This document shows, piece after piece, positions 35,306 through 43,638 of a stretch of DNA of 64,000 bases (position 1 is the stretch's first letter; each line of letters starts with the position of its first letter). The notes beneath the pieces are model-generated. The model was given only the letters and a program-made list of their open reading frames with translations. It searched no databases and was not told the DNA's origin. The DNA is taken from contig NZ_JAGIOH010000001.1 in assembly GCF_017876625.1 (NCBI RefSeq), positions 7,275,501-7,339,500 of the forward strand, given 5' to 3'. The stretch is from Streptomyces syringium (GTDB lineage Bacteria; Actinomycetota; Actinomycetes; Streptomycetales; Streptomycetaceae). The translations under genes were made by a program, and so were the position numbers.

Positions 35306-36091
35306 TCAGCCGGTCGTCGCCTGGTACAAACCACGGCCGGGACGGTGTGCCTGGCCCGCCTTCACCAGCCGTTCGAGTGAGGTGCGTACGGCGTTGATGC
35401 TGCCATTGGTGTCATCGCGGCCGAGCGCCAGGTTGACTTCACGGGCCTTGACCGGGGCGGCGGCCTTGGCCAGGTGTGCCACGACGTCCTTGGTCAGCCC
35501 ACTGGCCCGCTTCTTCGGCTGCTCCGCCGGCGTCGCCTGCGCGGCCTTGCCCGCACCGGCCGGGATCTCCTTCGGCGCGGTGGCCTTGGCCTCCTTCTTC
35601 ACCACGGCGGTCTTCTTCGCCGGCTGCTTCTTCGCGGCGACGGTCTTCTTCGCCGTGCGCGGGCGCGGGACCTTGCTCCCGGCGGAGGAGGCCGTGCGCT
35701 TGCGAGTGCCGGTCGCCTTGCCACCGGCGGGCTTCGCCTCGCCGGTGGTCTTCTTCCCCCGTGTGGCCTGCGGCTTCTCCTCCGTGGCCTGCCGTGGCGG
35801 GGCGACGGGCGCGGGAGCCTGTGCGGCTTCGGAGCCCTGCTCCCCGACGGAACCGGAGGAACCGGACGGCGCCGACGACGCAGCCGGCACCGCCGTCGCC
35901 GCCCGCGCCAGCGGGGCGGGTGCCAGTGCCTCGAGGCTGCGCAGGGCCAGCCGGACCGACTCCAGCCGCTCGGTGACCACTGCCAGGTCCGTCTCCAGGG
36001 TCTGCTGGTGCTTCTCCAGTTGGGGAAGCTCTGTTCGCAACAACTCGAGGGTCGTCTCGATGCCGTCGTGCGTACCGAATGTGGCTGCCAC
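35306..36091 (-). CDS. Coiled-coil, Lys/Ala-rich winged-helix protein (putative nucleoid-associated)
   Basis: A 261-aa protein in three parts. Residues 1-60 are an amphipathic coiled coil (TLELLRTELPQLEKHQQTL...), suggesting oligomerisation. Residues about 65-195 are a disordered Ala/Pro then Lys-rich tract with repeated KKT/KKP/AKK units, like the tails of histone H1 and Streptomyces HupS. Residues about 200-261 form a winged-helix pattern (GLTKDVVAHLAKAAAPVKAREVNLAL...SLERLVKAGQAHRPGRGLYQA). This set suggests a DNA-coating or architectural protein rather than a specific repressor. I chose GTG 36091, which has GAGG at nine bases. The next gene on the other side is a divergent esterase 436 bp away. 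Confidence 0.65.
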   Translation of the reverse strand: MAATFGTHDGIETTLELLRTELPQLEKHQQTLETDLAVVTERLESVRLALRSLEALAPAPLARAATAVPAASSAPSGSSGSVGEQGSEAAQAPAPVAPPRQATEEKPQATRGKKTTGEAKPAGGKATGTRKRTASSAGSKVPRPRTAKKTVAAKKQPAKKTAVVKKEAKATAPKEIPAGAGKAAQATPAEQPKKRASGLTKDVVAHLAKAAAPVKAREVNLALGRDDTNGSINAVRTSLERLVKAGQAHRPGRGLYQATTG

Positions 36092-36527
36092 GTATTCGTC
36101 CTCTCTCTGCCGGACCACTGCGGGTGCCTTCGTGTGTCCGCTGCGCGGAAGCCTAAGGGGCCGCTGTTGGCTGTTAGCTTCCCCATAAATCTCGCAAGAA
36201 CGCATGTGACTTCACAGAAGAGGGGCGGTGCGCATCACGAAGCTGACGGCTGACGGCCCCCTGTGAGTCCTGCCCGGAAGAGCGTTGACGCGCCGGCGGG
36301 CGGTCAACACAGGTCGGAGGTGACGGAAGGCGATGCGGTGCCGACGGCAGCAGGACGATGCCTGTATGACGAACGGGCCTGGTACATAAAGTAATTGACG
36401 AAGCATCAGGAGGCGCGCGAGGCGTCGTGTCCGGCACTCCACGCGACTGCGCCGCCCTGCGGGGTTGTACCGTGGGCAGCCGGGCGGGGCCCTGGCCTCG
36501 TACAGCCGTTCTCCCGGGGAGCTGCCG
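36092..36527. other. Divergent intergenic region with an inverted repeat
   Basis: No gene found. An inverted repeat GTTGAC...GTCAAC (36284-36289 and 36303-36308) sits mid-way. A lower-GC patch at 36380-36405 (tacataaagtaattgacg) may hold the esterase promoter. No small ORF with a ribosome site was convincing. Confidence 0.4.
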
Positions 36528-38027
36528 ATGAGCGACAACGGTCCCAAGGCGCGTACCGTCAGCGGCACGGTCCGCGGGCGGTGGGAGGCGGACCTCGCGG
36601 TCTTCCGCGGCATCCCCTTCGCGCAGCCACCGGTCGGCGCCCTGCGCTTCGCCGCACCGCGGCCGCCGCGCCCCTGGGACGGGGTGCGGGAAGCTGCGGA
36701 GTTCGGCCCGCCGCCGCCCCAGTCCGGCCCGGCCCGGCCGCCCGGGAGCACGACCGGCACGGACTGGCTCACCGTCAACGTATGGACCCCGGATCCGGGC
36801 GCGGCCCGGCTGCCGGTGCTGGTGTGGTTCCAGGGCGGTGCCTATCTCTCCGGCGCCTCGGGCGACCCGCTCTACGACGCCACGCTGCTCGCCCGTACGG
36901 GGCTGGTCATCGTGACGTTCAACTACCGGGTGGGCACGGAAGGCTTCGCCCAGCTCTCCGGAGCCCCGGCCAACCGTGGTCTGCTCGACCAGATCGCGGC
37001 CCTGCGCTGGGTGCGGGAGAACATCGCCGGCTTCGGGGGCGACCCCGGCCGGGTCACCGTCTGCGGGCAGTCGGCCGGGGCCGGGTCGATCGCGACGCTG
37101 CTGGCGATGCCCGCGGCGGCGGGTCTCTTCCGGCGGGCGATCGCGCAGAGCGTCCCGTGGCTCTACTGCACCCCCGCCCTCGCGGCGGACATCGCGGCGG
37201 CGCTGGCCGCCCGGCTCGGCATGCCGCCCACCGCGGCCGCGCTCTCGGCCGTCGATCCGCAGCGGCTGGCCGACGAGGTCGACGCGCTCATGGGTGAACT
37301 CCCCTCGCACGCCGGACGGTGGGGCCGCGTCGCGAGTGTGGGTGCGCCGTTCGCGCCGGTGGTGGACGGCGAGGTGCTGCCGGACGTGCCCTGGCGGGCG
37401 CTCGCGGACGGCCGTGCGCGCGATGTCGCCCTGCTGACCGGCCACACCCGTGACGAGTTCCGGCTCTTCCTGGTCACGAGCGGACGCTCCGGGAAGATCA
37501 CCGAGGAGGACGCGGCGGCCGCCCTGCGGATCCTCGGCCCCGGGCCCGACGCGGAGCGCGCGTACCGCACCGCCTACCCGGACGCCGGCGCGGAGGAGCT
37601 GTTCGAGCTGGTGTACTCGGACATGCTTTTCCGGATGCCCTCGCTGTATCTGGCCGGGGCGCACGCGGCCGCGGGCGGCAGGTGCCACCTGTACGAACTG
37701 TGCTGGTCCTCACCGGCGCTGGGCGGCGCCCTCGGCGCGAGCCACTCCGTCGACGTCCCGTTGCTCTTCGGTACCTTCGACAGCCCGGCGGGCCGGCTTC
37801 TGATCGGCGGGGGAGAACCACCCGCCGAGGCGCTCGCTCTCGCGCAGGAGATCCGGGGTGCGTGGGCGGCGTTCGCCGAGCACGGCGAACCCGGCTGGCC
37901 GCTCCACGGAGCGGACCGGCGACTGACCCGGCTGCTCGACGCGGAGGTGCGCACGGCGCCCTACCCCGAGGAGCGGTCGCGGCGCATCTGGCACGGTCAC
38001 GCTTTCGACCCCTTCGGCCTCACGTAG
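36528..38027 (+). CDS. Type-B carboxylesterase (cytoplasmic)
   Basis: A 499-aa alpha/beta-hydrolase. FRGIPFAQPPVGALRF near the N-terminus and the oxyanion region FQGGAY mark the type-B carboxylesterase/para-nitrobenzyl esterase group. The nucleophile is in CGQSAGAGS (about residue 186). A Glu follows in HTRDEFRLF (about 308) and a His in ASHSVDVPLLF (about 406). There is no signal peptide. The ATG at 36528 has GGGGAG at six bases; the frame extends to 36465 without conservation. Substrate unknown. A secreted relative lies at 39620-41278. Confidence 0.9.
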   Translation: MSDNGPKARTVSGTVRGRWEADLAVFRGIPFAQPPVGALRFAAPRPPRPWDGVREAAEFGPPPPQSGPARPPGSTTGTDWLTVNVWTPDPGAARLPVLVWFQGGAYLSGASGDPLYDATLLARTGLVIVTFNYRVGTEGFAQLSGAPANRGLLDQIAALRWVRENIAGFGGDPGRVTVCGQSAGAGSIATLLAMPAAAGLFRRAIAQSVPWLYCTPALAADIAAALAARLGMPPTAAALSAVDPQRLADEVDALMGELPSHAGRWGRVASVGAPFAPVVDGEVLPDVPWRALADGRARDVALLTGHTRDEFRLFLVTSGRSGKITEEDAAAALRILGPGPDAERAYRTAYPDAGAEELFELVYSDMLFRMPSLYLAGAHAAAGGRCHLYELCWSSPALGGALGASHSVDVPLLFGTFDSPAGRLLIGGGEPPAEALALAQEIRGAWAAFAEHGEPGWPLHGADRRLTRLLDAEVRTAPYPEERSRRIWHGHAFDPFGLT

Positions 38028-38067
38028 CGAGGGGCGGGGCGCGCGGAGCGGGCACGTACGGCAGCCG

Positions 38068-38089
38068 GCCGGGTCGTCTCCGACCCGGC
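38068..38089. terminator. Bidirectional terminator between convergent genes
   Basis: A 9-bp stem (38068-38076 with 38081-38089) and 4-nt loop between the esterase and the convergent secreted-protein gene. Confidence 0.7.
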
Positions 38090-38103
38090 GGCGACCTACC
38101 GGA

Positions 38104-38637
38104 TCACTGGTGACCGGCCCCCGTCGGGGCGGGGTTCGTCGCGCACGGCACGTTGGTGAGCCCCGTCGGGAAGATCCCGTCCTTCGTGCTCTGCCCCGCC
38201 GCGAACTCGTAGTAGAGGTACGAGTAGAAGCCGATCGCCTTGTTGGCGCCACAGGTCGAGTCGGAGGCGACCTGGTACGTCAGCTTGACGGTGCGGGTGG
38301 CGCCCGGCGCGATCGGCACGGTGTAGTTCAGCGGCCGGGTCGCGTCACACGGCTTGCCCTCCTCGGTGCAGGAGGTGAACGTGTACTTCAGCCCGCCCTT
38401 GGTGGTGTCGTAGGTCGGGTGGACCGTCTGGTAGACGAACTGCACATCGGTGGTCTGGACGTTGGTGAACGTCATGGTCAGCGTGACCGACGAACCCGGC
38501 GTCGCCGCTTGCTTGTCGGCGGTGACGGTCAGGGGCGGGGGTTCGGCGGCGGTGGCCGACTGGCTCAGGCCGGTGAGGCCGATGACCAGGGCAAGCGTCG
38601 CGGAAAGGCTGAGTCGGCTCAGCACGGATCTGCTCAT
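38104..38637 (-). CDS. Secreted protein of unknown function
   Basis: A 177-aa protein starting MSRSVLSRLSLSATLALVIG, a signal peptide ending ATAA (about residue 30). The mature part starts PPLTVTADKQAATPGSSVTLTMTFTNV, the look of an Ig-like or DUF11-type beta-sandwich. It carries four Cys (CTEEGKPC, STCGANK, VPCATN) that could form two disulphides. There is no clear ribosome site before ATG 38637, so the start is moderately sure. No named family recognised. Confidence 0.65.
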   Translation of the reverse strand: MSRSVLSRLSLSATLALVIGLTGLSQSATAAEPPPLTVTADKQAATPGSSVTLTMTFTNVQTTDVQFVYQTVHPTYDTTKGGLKYTFTSCTEEGKPCDATRPLNYTVPIAPGATRTVKLTYQVASDSTCGANKAIGFYSYLYYEFAAGQSTKDGIFPTGLTNVPCATNPAPTGAGHQ

Positions 38638-38983
38638 GGCCGGTGAGCGTAAGAAGGAACGCACCGTCCGTCTGTACCCACCGATCAGGACCGGCCAGTC
38701 CCACGAGGGGGGATATGGCTTCCGGGGCTGGTGGAACGGATGGTGCGCCGCTGAGGGGCGTACACGAGTTGGCTTGACATGTGCCGGTCGCATGTTCAGG
38801 AACCGGTGACCGACGGTGTCGCACCTCGCCTTCCGACGCCGGTGGGGCCCCGTCGGCAGGGACGGCCGAAGGGGCGCTGGTCCGGCCGCCGCGCGGTCCC
38901 GTCGGACCCCCCGTCGGAGGTGGGCCGGCGGCCCTGCCGGACAGGTCGCTGCGAAGAGCCCCCCGCAGGCGCCTGTCCGGAGG
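38638..38983. other. Intergenic region, no gene seen
   Basis: Both neighbours are on the minus strand. Apart from the hairpin at 38937-38980 and an isolated TTGACA at 38774 without a matching -10, I see no feature. Confidence 0.4.
38937..38980 (-). terminator. Terminator of the 153-aa hypothetical gene
   Basis: A 9-bp perfect stem (38937-38945 with 38972-38980) with a large, partly paired loop, four bases beyond the stop on the minus strand. Confidence 0.55.
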
Positions 38984-39445
38984 TCAGACCGGGTAGGCGG
39001 CCGGTTCCAGCAGCCGCGGGGCCGCCGCCTCGTCCGCCACCGCCTGCCGGGGGCCCTGCTCGCTCTCGTTCTCCACCGCCCCGCGCAGCTGCGGGTCGGC
39101 GATGAGGCTCGTCGGGTAGAGCATCCGGCCGACCGCGTGCGGCTGGGCGTACACGGCGATCAGCTGGCGCACCGTCGCGGCGTCCGCCGTCGGTGTCATG
39201 AACGGACGGCCGACGTCCAAGGGGTCCTCGCCCTGATCGAGGTCGGGGTCGGACAGGGTGGACCACATGTCCTCGGCGGCGCTGACGAGCTGGTCGAGCT
39301 CGTCGCGGACGCCGCGCCACGCGCCGTCCCGCAGGGCCTGCTCGAGGCGGGAGACGACGTCGAGGACGCTGGCGTAGTCCTCGGCCAACTGGTCTTCCAC
39401 GGCGGTGGGTTCGAGGGTCTTGGCGGCTAGCTCGGTGGTGTACAC
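38984..39445 (-). CDS. Conserved-looking cytoplasmic protein, function unknown
   Basis: A 153-aa acidic protein starting at GTG 39445 with GGAGG four bases upstream. The first 70 residues are helical and Leu/Glu-rich (DQLAEDYASVLDVVSRLEQALRDG), followed by DMWSTLSDPDLDQGEDPLDVGRPF. No signal peptide, membrane helix or Cys. I do not recognise a family. It has its own terminator. Confidence 0.6.
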   Translation of the reverse strand: MYTTELAAKTLEPTAVEDQLAEDYASVLDVVSRLEQALRDGAWRGVRDELDQLVSAAEDMWSTLSDPDLDQGEDPLDVGRPFMTPTADAATVRQLIAVYAQPHAVGRMLYPTSLIADPQLRGAVENESEQGPRQAVADEAAAPRLLEPAAYPV

Positions 39446-39619
39446 GGCACCTCCACGCGGGGGGAACGGTCGGAGCGGGGCCCGTCCCGAAGGGCCCCGC
39501 CCGGGCATCGTCGCGCGTCGGGTGGGTGAGGGCCGCCGTTCGCCGTCACCGGGCAGCGATATATCACTCGCTCGGGCGAACATGCGCCGCCGTGACGTTC
39601 CCACGCGGCCGACGTCCGG

Positions 39620-41278
39620 TCACGGCACCGGGCGGGCGGCGGGCCGGGGGAGTCCGTCCCAGAAGGCGCACTGGTGGGCGGAGCCGAAGTCACGGCGCGG
39701 CGCGATGGCGTCGGGGGCGAGGGAAAGCGGCAGGTAGGAGGTGGCGGCGGTCGCAGGCCAGGGCGGTGCCGCCCCGCCGCCCGGATCGCCGGTGGCGGCG
39801 AACCGGCTCCAGTACGCCATCATCGCCCTGGACAGACGGCGCTGGGCCGGGCCGGGCTCCGCGCCGCCCCGGTGGTAGGCGAAGAGGTACGGGATCTCGG
39901 CACCGTGGTAGGCCCCCAGCGGGAAGTCGGGGTCCAGCGTGTAGAGGTTGGGGGCGGCGCGGTCCGCGAACTCGTAGGCGTACGTACTCCCCGGCGTCGC
40001 GGCGGCGAACCAGCGGGCGGTCGCCCGGGTCGGGCACGCGAAGACGGCGTCGCCGAAGACCGCCGCGAAGGCGAGCCGGTGGTCGCCGCCGTAGGCCGAG
40101 GCCGGATAGCGCGCGGCGACGCGGACGGCGTCGACGCCGAAGAGGCCGGCGAGCAGGACGGGGTAGGAGACGGCGTTCAGCTTCGTGCCCCCCGACTCCA
40201 GGACCGCCGAGGTGATCGTGCCCTCGTCGAGGGTGTCGCCGATCAGCACCGGTACCTCGGCGTGGTCACCCGCCGCGATGGCATCGGCCGGCGCGGTGGG
40301 GAGCACCGGGGTGCCGGAGACCGGGGACCACGCGGTGGGACTGCCCGCGTCCGGTGCGGCGAGGATGTCGGTGACGGACTTCCCGCGCAGGCACGCCGGG
40401 ACCGAGGCGGCCGCTCCCGGGCAGCCGGCCCCCGCCGCGAAGGTCCGCCCGGCGGACTCGGCGGCCGCGGCGTCACGGATGCGCAGCGCGCACGGGGCGC
40501 TGTGGACGACGGCCCGCGCGAACAGCCCGCGCGAGGCCGGGGACACCAGGTGGGCGCACACGCTCAGGCCCCCGGCGGACTGGCCCGCCACCGTGACCCT
40601 CGCCCGGTCGCCGCCGAACGCGGCGGCATTGTCCCCGGCCCAGCGCAGCGCCGCCCCCTGGTCCAGGAGCCCGTAGTTCCCCGAGCCCGCCGCCGCGGAC
40701 TCGGCGGTCAGTGCGGCGTGGGCGAGATAGCCGAAGGGGCCCAGCCGGTAGTTCGCGGTGATCACGACCATGTCCCCGGCCCGGGCGAGACCGGCGGCGT
40801 CGTAGGCCGCCGCCGATCCGGAGATGAACGATCCCCCGTGGAACCACACCAGGACCGGCGTGCCCGTACCGCCCGCGGGCGGGGTGAACACATTCAGATG
40901 GAGGCAGTCCTCGTTCGTCGTGCCGGCATCGCCCAGCAGTGCCCTGGGGCGTCGGGCGCAGCCCTCGGCGTGGCGGGTCGCGTCCCGTACCTCCGCCCAG
41001 GGCGCGGGCGGGGCCGGAGGCCGCCACCGCAGCCGCCCGACCGGCGGGGCCGCGAACGGAACCCCGAGGAACGAGCGGCCCCGGTCGGTGGCCGTGCCGC
41101 GCACCGGACCGTTCGTCGTGGCCACGACGGCCGGGTCACCGGCCCCGGTCCGGGCCGCCGACGGGGCGGCGTGGCCGGGGCCCACCAGCCCGACGAACCC
41201 CACCAGTCCGAGGAGCCCGGCGAGGAAGGGAGCGAGGAGCGGTGATTTGGCGGGCTTTCGGCTTCCTTGGACGGCCAT
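39620..41278 (-). CDS. Secreted type-B carboxylesterase
   Basis: A 552-aa alpha/beta-hydrolase with an N-terminal signal sequence (basic start, then LLAPFLAGLLGLVGFVGLVG, cleavage near GHA-A). Hallmarks are FLGVPFAAPPVGRLRW, EDCLHLNVFTP, the oxyanion FHGGSFISG, the nucleophile in VAGQSAGGLS (about 217), a Glu in DTLDEGTI and a His in GAYHGAEIPYLF. The ATG at 41278 lacks a strong ribosome site; in-frame sequence continues upstream to 41872 but shows no conservation. Exported, so probably hydrolyses external esters. It is related to but clearly distinct from the cytoplasmic esterase at 36528. Confidence 0.88.
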   Translation of the reverse strand: MAVQGSRKPAKSPLLAPFLAGLLGLVGFVGLVGPGHAAPSAARTGAGDPAVVATTNGPVRGTATDRGRSFLGVPFAAPPVGRLRWRPPAPPAPWAEVRDATRHAEGCARRPRALLGDAGTTNEDCLHLNVFTPPAGGTGTPVLVWFHGGSFISGSAAAYDAAGLARAGDMVVITANYRLGPFGYLAHAALTAESAAAGSGNYGLLDQGAALRWAGDNAAAFGGDRARVTVAGQSAGGLSVCAHLVSPASRGLFARAVVHSAPCALRIRDAAAAESAGRTFAAGAGCPGAAASVPACLRGKSVTDILAAPDAGSPTAWSPVSGTPVLPTAPADAIAAGDHAEVPVLIGDTLDEGTITSAVLESGGTKLNAVSYPVLLAGLFGVDAVRVAARYPASAYGGDHRLAFAAVFGDAVFACPTRATARWFAAATPGSTYAYEFADRAAPNLYTLDPDFPLGAYHGAEIPYLFAYHRGGAEPGPAQRRLSRAMMAYWSRFAATGDPGGGAAPPWPATAATSYLPLSLAPDAIAPRRDFGSAHQCAFWDGLPRPAARPVP

Positions 41279-41420
41279 GCCTGGGTCATACCACTTCGCG
41301 CGGAGGAGGGACATAGTCACGCGGCTTTCCACGCCCCCGGCGCGCCCGTGGTGCAGGGGTGTCGTCCTGATGGGTGCCCTGGGAGGCAGGGGCACTGGTG
41401 TGGTGTCAGGATCCGGAAAT

Positions 41421-42314
41421 ATGGACCGCATATCACCACCGCCCGCGAAGCAGGGGAAGCCACGGCGTAGCCCCTCGCGGCTGGTCACCGTGCTGCTTCT
41501 CATAGTGGCGGGAGCCGTCTGCTCCACGATCGATCTGCGCACCCTCGAATCCGAGGACGGCCGGTCCGGGGGGCTGGCGGCCAACGCCGGCGGGCTGCTG
41601 ACCCCCCAGCAGCTGAGCGTCGCCGCGGCGAAGTGGGGACTGGACCGGCCGCCGCTCGTCGCGCCGCCCCGGCCCGCGGTCAAGCCGGCACTGGAGACCC
41701 CGAGCGGATTCTTCCGCGGGCCGGGCCTGATACCCGCCATCACCCGGATACCCACGACCGACAAGGTCGTCTTCCTGACGATCGACGACGGTACGGAGAA
41801 GGACCCGCAGTTCGCGTCCATGGCGAGTGAACTCGGGGTCCCCTTCAGCGCCTTTGTCACCGACTCCGCCATCCGTGGCGACTACGCCTACTTCCGCGAT
41901 CTGCACGCCCGCGGGCACGCCATCCACAACCACACGCTCACCCACCCGCAGCTGACCCGGCTGGAGCCCGAGGAGCAGCGCGCGGAGATCTGCGGACAGC
42001 AGGACATCGTCCAGCGCGAGTTCGGCACCCGTCCGGCCCTCTTCCGCCCGCCGTTCGGCGAATTCGACCGTGACACGCTGGAGATCGCCCGCGAATGCGG
42101 TGTCCGCGTCGCTCCCCTGTGGAGTGAGGAGGCCTTCCCGAACCGGCTGGAGTACCGCAGGGCGGACAGGAAGCTGCATCCCGGTGACATCATCCTGACC
42201 CACTTCAACGGACCCCGGCAGTGGGGCGGGACCATGACGGACATGCTCCGATTGGTCCTGCGCAAGGTGACGGAGCAGGGCATGGCGCTGGCCCGGCTGG
42301 AGGACTACGTCTGA
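41421..42314 (+). CDS. Membrane-anchored polysaccharide deacetylase (NodB/CE4)
   Basis: A 297-aa protein with a basic N-terminus and one membrane helix (LVTVLLLIVAGAVC, about 20-35), then a NodB domain. Motif 1 reads LTIDDGTEKDP, keeping the base and metal Asp pair; motif 2 is IHNHTLTHPQ (HxxxH); motif 3 is RPPFGEFD. A later ILTHFN fits motif 5. These enzymes remove acetyl groups from peptidoglycan or chitin-type sugars outside the cell. I chose ATG 41421; ATG 41370 is possible and would add 17 residues. It precedes the aur-type cluster but is probably housekeeping. Confidence 0.85.
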   Translation: MDRISPPPAKQGKPRRSPSRLVTVLLLIVAGAVCSTIDLRTLESEDGRSGGLAANAGGLLTPQQLSVAAAKWGLDRPPLVAPPRPAVKPALETPSGFFRGPGLIPAITRIPTTDKVVFLTIDDGTEKDPQFASMASELGVPFSAFVTDSAIRGDYAYFRDLHARGHAIHNHTLTHPQLTRLEPEEQRAEICGQQDIVQREFGTRPALFRPPFGEFDRDTLEIARECGVRVAPLWSEEAFPNRLEYRRADRKLHPGDIILTHFNGPRQWGGTMTDMLRLVLRKVTEQGMALARLEDYV

Positions 42315-42748
42315 CCGGCCGGTCCGGGCGGTTTTCCTCGTCCGCGTGAATGGCCGAGATGCGCGCGCCCCTCGGGAGCCCGTTCCCGGTCGCGGACGGG
42401 GCCCGGCATTCTCCACTCGAAGGAAATCCCGAGGTCAATGCGGGAATCCAGAACCCAAACCTGGTGATCACCCGTCATGCGGGTGGTCTGGCCTATAGCG
42501 AGTGGTGCCGGTGCTGGGGTTTTTGCTAGTCCGCTGTGGGGCGCTGGACGGATAGAAAGTGGTGTGCAAGCATCCCGCCATGATCTACAAATGGCTCATA
42601 TGCCATGCATGCATTACGCGGGCGGCGGCCCGTGATCGCCCTCCTGGTGCATGACGCGGCCGCGACCGTTCGCATCCTCGCAGCAAAGGGGACGTTCATC
42701 GCGGGGACAAACCCGTGGCCATTGACAACCAGCGTTTCAGGAGAGTAC
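42315..42748. other. Upstream region of the SARP gene
   Basis: No gene found. The part from about 42400 to 42610 is AT-richer than average, with a short self-complementary ATGCATGCAT (42605 region), and likely contains the SARP promoter. It marks the left edge of the nitroaryl polyketide cluster. Confidence 0.4.
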
Positions 42749-43570
42749 GTGACCGTTGTGAAAACCGTTGTGAATTTGCCGGCCGACTTATCCTTCAACA
42801 TTCTCGGACCGCTCTCGGTGTCGTCGACCGAGGGCCCCCTCCCGCTGGGACCGGCCCGGCAACGCGCTGTGCTGTCGGCGCTGTTGCTGGCTCCCGGACA
42901 GGTGGTGGGAACGGATCGGCTCACCGAGGCCATATGGCCGGCGGGCCCCCCGGGCAACGCGGTCGCCAGCCTCCACAGCTATGTCTCCCACCTCCGCCGC
43001 CAACTGGAGCCGGGCTGCCCGCCCTGGGGGAGGAACCGGATCCTGCGGCGGGAGCCGCAGGGGTATGTGCTCGCCGTCGAGGCGGAGCGGGTGGACGCCC
43101 GCCGCTTCGAGGACCTGCTGCGCGAGGGGCGGCAGCTTCTGCGCAAGGGCCGCTACCCGGAGGCGAGCCGGTTCCTCAGGGCGTCCCTGGACCTGTGGCG
43201 GGGTGCGCCCTACGCCGACCTCGGTGACTACGAGCCCGCCGTGTGCGAGGCGGCACGGTTGGAGGAACTGCGCCTCGCGACGCTGGAGGCCCTGTGGGAA
43301 GCCGAGTTGGCCTGGGGGCAGGACTACGTCACCGCCGTCGCCGAGCTGGCCGCGCTCAGCGCGAAGTTTCCCACCCGCGAACGGTTGGGGTGGCTGCTGA
43401 TGGTCGCCCTGTGCGAGGTGGACCGCCAGGCGGAGGCGGTGGCGGTGTACAACCGCATCCGCAGGACCGTGGCCCAGGAGCTGGGAGTGGACCCCGGCCG
43501 GGAGCTCCGGGCGCTGTTCGCCCGGATCCTGCGTGACGAGTCCGTCGGGCAGGCCTGCCTGCAGCGCTGA
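42749..43570 (+). CDS. aurD: SARP-family pathway-specific activator with a TTA codon
   Basis: A 273-aa small SARP of the DnrI/ActII-ORF4 size. Residues about 14-105 are the winged helix (FNILGPLSV, then LGPARQRAVLSALLL) and about 110-260 the BTAD domain (RFEDLLREGRQLL, LWRGAPYADL, QELGVDPGRELRAL). GTG 42749 has GGAG six bases upstream. Residue 14 is encoded by TTA (42788-42790), the rare Leu codon whose tRNA (bldA) appears late in development, so translation is probably tied to differentiation. It sits at the left end of the cluster beside the CoA ligase, as the activator does in aureothin loci; the symbol rests on that placement. The repeats at 45319-45361 are its likely site. Confidence 0.88.
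   Translation: MTVVKTVVNLPADLSFNILGPLSVSSTEGPLPLGPARQRAVLSALLLAPGQVVGTDRLTEAIWPAGPPGNAVASLHSYVSHLRRQLEPGCPPWGRNRILRREPQGYVLAVEAERVDARRFEDLLREGRQLLRKGRYPEASRFLRASLDLWRGAPYADLGDYEPAVCEAARLEELRLATLEALWEAELAWGQDYVTAVAELAALSAKFPTRERLGWLLMVALCEVDRQAEAVAVYNRIRRTVAQELGVDPGRELRALFARILRDESVGQACLQR
42788..42790 (+). promoter_or_regulatory. TTA codon (bldA-dependent control point)
   Basis: In-frame TTA at codon 14 of the SARP gene. TTA codons are rare in Streptomyces and cluster in antibiotic regulators. Confidence 0.85.
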
Positions 43571-43638
43571 CGGCGCCCGTCGGCAACCTCCGCCCGTCGC
43601 GTCGCCGGTCGTCCGGCCCGTGGGCACCGGATGCGCCC

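Noticed and set aside
38774..38779. Isolated TTGACA in the 38638-38983 gap
   Set aside because: No -10 box at 16-18 bp spacing and no plus-strand gene follows.
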